Assembly (NCBI GenBank): GCA_947311175.1
Contig: CAMZKK010000106.1
Coordinates: forward strand, 1 to 7,131
Direction: 5' to 3'
DNA: 7,131 bases
Source of the DNA: an uncultured Planctomycetota bacterium
Lineage (GTDB): Bacteria > Planctomycetota > SZUA-567 > JAFGNG01
Shown: one piece after another, positions 5,253 to 7,131 of the stretch
Layout of the letters: each line of letters begins with the position of its first letter
Numbering within the stretch: position 1 is the first letter of the stretch
Translations under genes and position numbers: made by a program
Notes under the pieces: model-generated
What the model was told of the DNA's origin: nothing
The model's database searches: none
Seen by the model: only the letters and a program-made list of their open reading frames with translations

Positions 5253-6128
5253 TTATTTTAGCCTCTCTTTTATTTCAGGAATAATCTTTTTCGCTGCCGT
5301 CTTACCAAGATTTATTATCTTTTCAACATCACTAAAATCTCCCCAGAAGATATCCAAAACATCTGGGGTCAATACGAAATCGGCACTTGCAATTTCTTGA
5401 TCATTCAATATCTTTGAGCTTGTCATCTCTATTCTGCTAATTACATCAAAACCATTGTGGAATGCTGTCATCTTAGGAACTGATGTTCGGATATCAATTG
5501 CCAATACCACATCTGCACCAAGTTCTCGCACCGCATTTGTCGGCACGGAACTAATCGGTGCTGCATCGGTATAATGAATACCATTCCACAAATAAGGAGG
5601 AAAAACAATTCCGACCGCTGTGCCTGCATTTACTGCTTCTCTAATATTTCCCTCTTTAAATATCTTGATCCGTCCATTTGTCATATCAATGGCATTGCAA
5701 GACAAAGGTATTGTAGATTCTTTTATGTCCTTATCGGGTAACAACACATCAACCGCTTTTTTTGTCGGATTATTTTTTAGTAAAGAATTACGAACAGATA
5801 CAATATTAAGTAAAGATGCTGTTTTTAGATATTTTCTAATTCTCCCCCATACCGTCATTCCACCACGAAGTCCGTCACTTTTGTCTTGTTTTTTTGCACC
5901 ACCGAAAAGTTTACTATTTGCAAAAAAATCACAAGCTTCAGTCTTGATTTTTTTGGCATCAGGGTTGAAACCATACATTCCCGCAAAAAGTCCACCAAGT
6001 GAAGAACCGGAAATCATTGATATTTCAATTCCTGCTTCTTCGAGGGCACACATTACGCCAATATGGCACAATGCACGACTTCCACCACCGCCAAGAGCAA
6101 GTCCGAGTTTTTTGTTTTTGTTTGCCAT
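5253..6128 (-). CDS. Patatin-like phospholipase (RssA/NTE type)
   Basis: This 291-residue protein with a patatin domain is probably a cytosolic or membrane-associated serine lipid acyl hydrolase. The oxyanion-hole block is LGGGGSRALCHIG (12-24). The nucleophile elbow is SGSSLGG (40-46), with Ser43 in the G-x-S-x-G. The catalytic aspartate is Asp188 in HYTDAAPISSVP (185-196). In most family members this aspartate is in DGG or DGA and followed by N-P; here it is DAA and the N-P is missing, though the surrounding helix-strand pattern (ELGADVVLAIDI) is typical. No signal peptide is visible. There is no clear Shine-Dalgarno sequence before the ATG, unlike its neighbours. Upstream lies repeat element B; downstream, aroDE begins one base after its stop. 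Substrate unknown. Confidence 0.88.
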   Translation of the reverse strand: MANKNKKLGLALGGGGSRALCHIGVMCALEEAGIEISMISGSSLGGLFAGMYGFNPDAKKIKTEACDFFANSKLFGGAKKQDKSDGLRGGMTVWGRIRKYLKTASLLNIVSVRNSLLKNNPTKKAVDVLLPDKDIKESTIPLSCNAIDMTNGRIKIFKEGNIREAVNAGTAVGIVFPPYLWNGIHYTDAAPISSVPTNAVRELGADVVLAIDIRTSVPKMTAFHNGFDVISRIEMTSSKILNDQEIASADFVLTPDVLDIFWGDFSDVEKIINLGKTAAKKIIPEIKERLK

Positions 6129-6157
6129 GAAAAGTATTTCTATTTCAACTAAATAAT

Positions 6158-6163
6158 ATTGTA
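6158..6163 (-). promoter_or_regulatory. Possible -10 box upstream of the patatin gene
   Basis: Read on the - strand this is TACAAT (5 of 6 to TATAAT), about 30 bases before the patatin start. The -35 region would fall inside the heptamer array, where no good TTGACA match is seen. If real, element B helps to drive the downstream five-gene operon; this is a guess from position. Confidence 0.22.
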
Positions 6164-6170
6164 ATCCACA

Positions 6171-6226
6171 GTTAACAGTTAACAGTTAACAGTTAACAAT
6201 TAAAAATTAACAGTTAAAAATTAAAA
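6171..6226. repeat. Tandem 7-base repeat array (RTTAAMA)8, element B
   Basis: Eight 7-base units run without interruption: GTTAACA four times (6171-6198), then ATTAAAA, ATTAACA, GTTAAAA, ATTAAAA (6199-6226), followed by ATGG. GTTAAC is itself a palindrome, so the first half can fold in many registers. The units match the inverse of the array at 1171-1212. Confidence 0.9.
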
Positions 6227-6234
6227 ATGGTTGT

Positions 6235-6247
6235 GACGCTTTGCGTC
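6235..6247. repeat. Small hairpin of element B
   Basis: GACGC (6235-6239) and GCGTC (6243-6247) form a 5-bp stem with a TTT loop, extendable by two G-T pairs. It follows the heptamer array and AATGG, the same position as the 1144-1161 hairpin relative to its array. No T run follows, so it is not a terminator. Confidence 0.6.
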
Positions 6248-6384
6248 GTGTTGTTTATCGCAGGCGGTATCAATATCGACCCTTATTTCTTACAAAGATG
6301 TTGGTGATACACATTGCAAAAGCACCTTCATTTTTAATTAAAATTCCGTAATTCGTGCCTTTTTGGGCATAACTTCTGAATAGG

Positions 6385-6780
6385 TTAGTCAGTAATTGCC
6401 TTGGCATATTTTTGGATTTCTTTGTGAAACTCAATTGCTCTGTCTTTGCTGCCAATTCGTCCAACTCTCACTTCAACATTTACTGATTTTGGTGAAGTTG
6501 GCTCCATATCAATGGTTAGTGCCTCTCCATCATAGGTTTTTCCACGAATAGTTCTGTTTCCTTTTTCTCCGGTTTCGGCAACAACTTCTTTGATTACCGC
6601 GCCAAGATTTTTCATTGCTTTTTTTACCGCGGAATCAATTGATTTGATATTTCCTTGATACACAACAGATTTATCTGTAATTTCACGAATGCCTGCTCCA
6701 CCTGCAACCAACAAAGGGATACATCCACTACCGATAATTGTTGCGGTTAATAACAATCCACAAAGTATAACTTTTTTCAT
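6385..6780 (-). CDS. Small lipoprotein, DUF3568-like
   Basis: This 131-residue protein has a lipoprotein-type signal: MKK, a hydrophobic run to about residue 17, and Cys20 in GSGC. The -3 position is Gly rather than the usual Leu, so the lipobox is not ideal. A glycine-rich stretch (AGGAGIREI) follows, then VVYQGNIKSIDSAVKKAMKNLG (about 39-60). The C-terminal half has alternating strands, including the pattern VNVEVRVGRIGSKDRAIEFHKEI. This arrangement (Cys, Gly-rich, Y-x-G, amphipathic helix, then VRVGxxG) resembles DUF3568 lipoproteins, whose function is unknown. It probably sits in the periplasm attached to a membrane. AAGGA lies about 7 bases before the ATG. It is 256 bases upstream of the patatin gene, separated by element B, so it may be its own unit. 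Confidence 0.8.
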   Translation of the reverse strand: MKKVILCGLLLTATIIGSGCIPLLVAGGAGIREITDKSVVYQGNIKSIDSAVKKAMKNLGAVIKEVVAETGEKGNRTIRGKTYDGEALTIDMEPTSPKSVNVEVRVGRIGSKDRAIEFHKEIQKYAKAITD

Positions 6781-6818
6781 TTGGTTTTCCTTTCAATAAC
6801 GAAATAATAGTTGTTAAT

Positions 6819-6846
6819 ATATTAGCGAATAACCTCACATAGTAAA
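6819..6846 (-). promoter_or_regulatory. Possible promoter of the lipoprotein gene
   Basis: On the - strand, TTTACT (6841-6846) and TAATAT (6819-6824) are 16 bases apart, each matching 4 of 6 consensus bases. An overlapping TATATT (6816-6821) matches the -10 better but has a 19-base spacing. The gap 6781-6861 is the only place for such a promoter, and no terminator for the upstream gene is visible there. Weak evidence in AT-rich DNA. Confidence 0.28.
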
Positions 6847-6861
6847 TCATAAAAATCAATT

Positions 6862-7131
6862 TTAACCGTTGTTTTTTATAATTTTCATTGTTTTTTCATT
6901 TATATCACTGTCGGTTAGATTATATGATAATGCTGTTAGGCTGGCGTAACCGTCAATGAGGGCAGCGGCGTCAAAGGATGTTGAGGGATCGTTGTTTTTG
7001 AAGTCGCCGTTGATATTGAAATGATTTTCATTGCTTGGGTGAGGGCAAAAGAATTCTTCAAATCCACTTGTTCCATGGTTGGTAACCTTTAATCCCTTGA
7101 TGTTTTTTTCTGTTAAAGCAGGGACATTTAG
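6862..7131 (-). CDS. Unrecognised protein, C-terminal 89 residues (partial)
   Basis: An open frame enters from the right edge and runs 89 codons to TAA at 6862-6864. I do not recognise the family. The residues include LKVTNHGTSGFEEFFCPHP, then an Asn-rich stretch (NENHFNINGDFKNNDPS), the likely helix FDAAALIDGYASLTALSYN, and a charged lysine-rich end (KTMKIIKNNG). There is no membrane segment in the visible part. The lack of stops, the sensible composition and the placement 81 bases upstream of the lipoprotein gene on the same strand support it being real. The single cysteine and the His-Gly and Cys-Pro-His motifs do not identify a fold. The start and most of the gene lie outside the window. 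Confidence 0.7.
   Translation of the reverse strand, partial: LNVPALTEKNIKGLKVTNHGTSGFEEFFCPHPSNENHFNINGDFKNNDPSTSFDAAALIDGYASLTALSYNLTDSDINEKTMKIIKNNG

Larger units (their letters stand above)
6171..6345 (+). repeat. Repeat element B: heptamer array, hairpin and shared 19-base end
   Basis: This element fills most of the 256-base gap between the patatin start and the lipoprotein stop. On the + strand it has the heptamer array, AATGG, a hairpin (6235-6247), a unique middle with inverted GTATCA (6267-6272) and TGATAC (6305-6310), and then AAAGCACCTTCATTTTTAA (6319-6337), identical to 1158-1176 in element A. On the - strand the far end again reads ATTAAAAATGAAGGTG, so B is bounded by two inward-facing array-like starts. 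GTAAT occurs just outside each end (6161-6165 and 6348-6352), a possible but weak 5-base target duplication. No coding capacity is evident. Confidence 0.55.

Noticed and set aside
5620..6156. 178-residue + strand ORF opposite the patatin gene
   Set aside because: It is antisense to a gene with clear patatin motifs, rich in Ser/Pro/Leu as expected of a shadow frame, and has no recognisable domain.
6270..6464. 64-residue - strand ORF spanning element B and the end of the lipoprotein gene
   Set aside because: Its first half is an out-of-frame shadow of the lipoprotein gene and its second half is repeat sequence; no ribosome site supports its start.

Overview
The window is AT-rich bacterial DNA packed with housekeeping genes. 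A DUF3568-like lipoprotein signal peptide points to a Gram-negative cell envelope. The archaeal-type IMP cyclohydrolase (PurO), the fused shikimate enzyme (AroD-AroE) and a pterin-dependent methyltransferase would suit an anaerobic or gut-type bacterium. No 16S rRNA or lineage marker is present, so I cannot assign a phylum.

Layout. The left end (1-948) reads on the + strand: the last codons of infB, a strong intrinsic-terminator hairpin, rbfA, and a small membrane-anchored rhodanese. From 1194 to 7131 every gene reads on the - strand. In order of transcription they are: an unrecognised protein cut by the window edge, a small DUF3568-like lipoprotein, a patatin-like phospholipase, an AroD-AroE fusion, PurO, FolD, and a methyltetrahydrofolate-type pterin-binding methyltransferase. 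The last five are very tightly packed (gap of 1 base, gaps of 24 and 15 bases, then a 4-base ATGA overlap) and look like one operon.

How the genes fit together. FolD supplies 10-formyl-THF, the formyl donor used to make FAICAR. PurO closes FAICAR to IMP, and the pterin-binding protein handles a methyl-THF-type substrate. This is a one-carbon/purine group, preceded by two steps of the shikimate pathway. infB and rbfA belong to the translation and ribosome-maturation cluster.

Non-coding structure. Two intergenic elements (about 1034-1212 and 6171-6345) share the same architecture. Each has a tandem array of a 7-base unit (consensus RTTAAMA) ending in AATG, followed by a short GC-containing hairpin, and both carry an identical 19-base motif. 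The first sits between convergent genes, contains a long imperfect palindrome that looks like the terminator of the - strand operon, and supplies the stop codon of the methyltransferase gene. They look like members of a dispersed repeat family and are the least explained part of the window.
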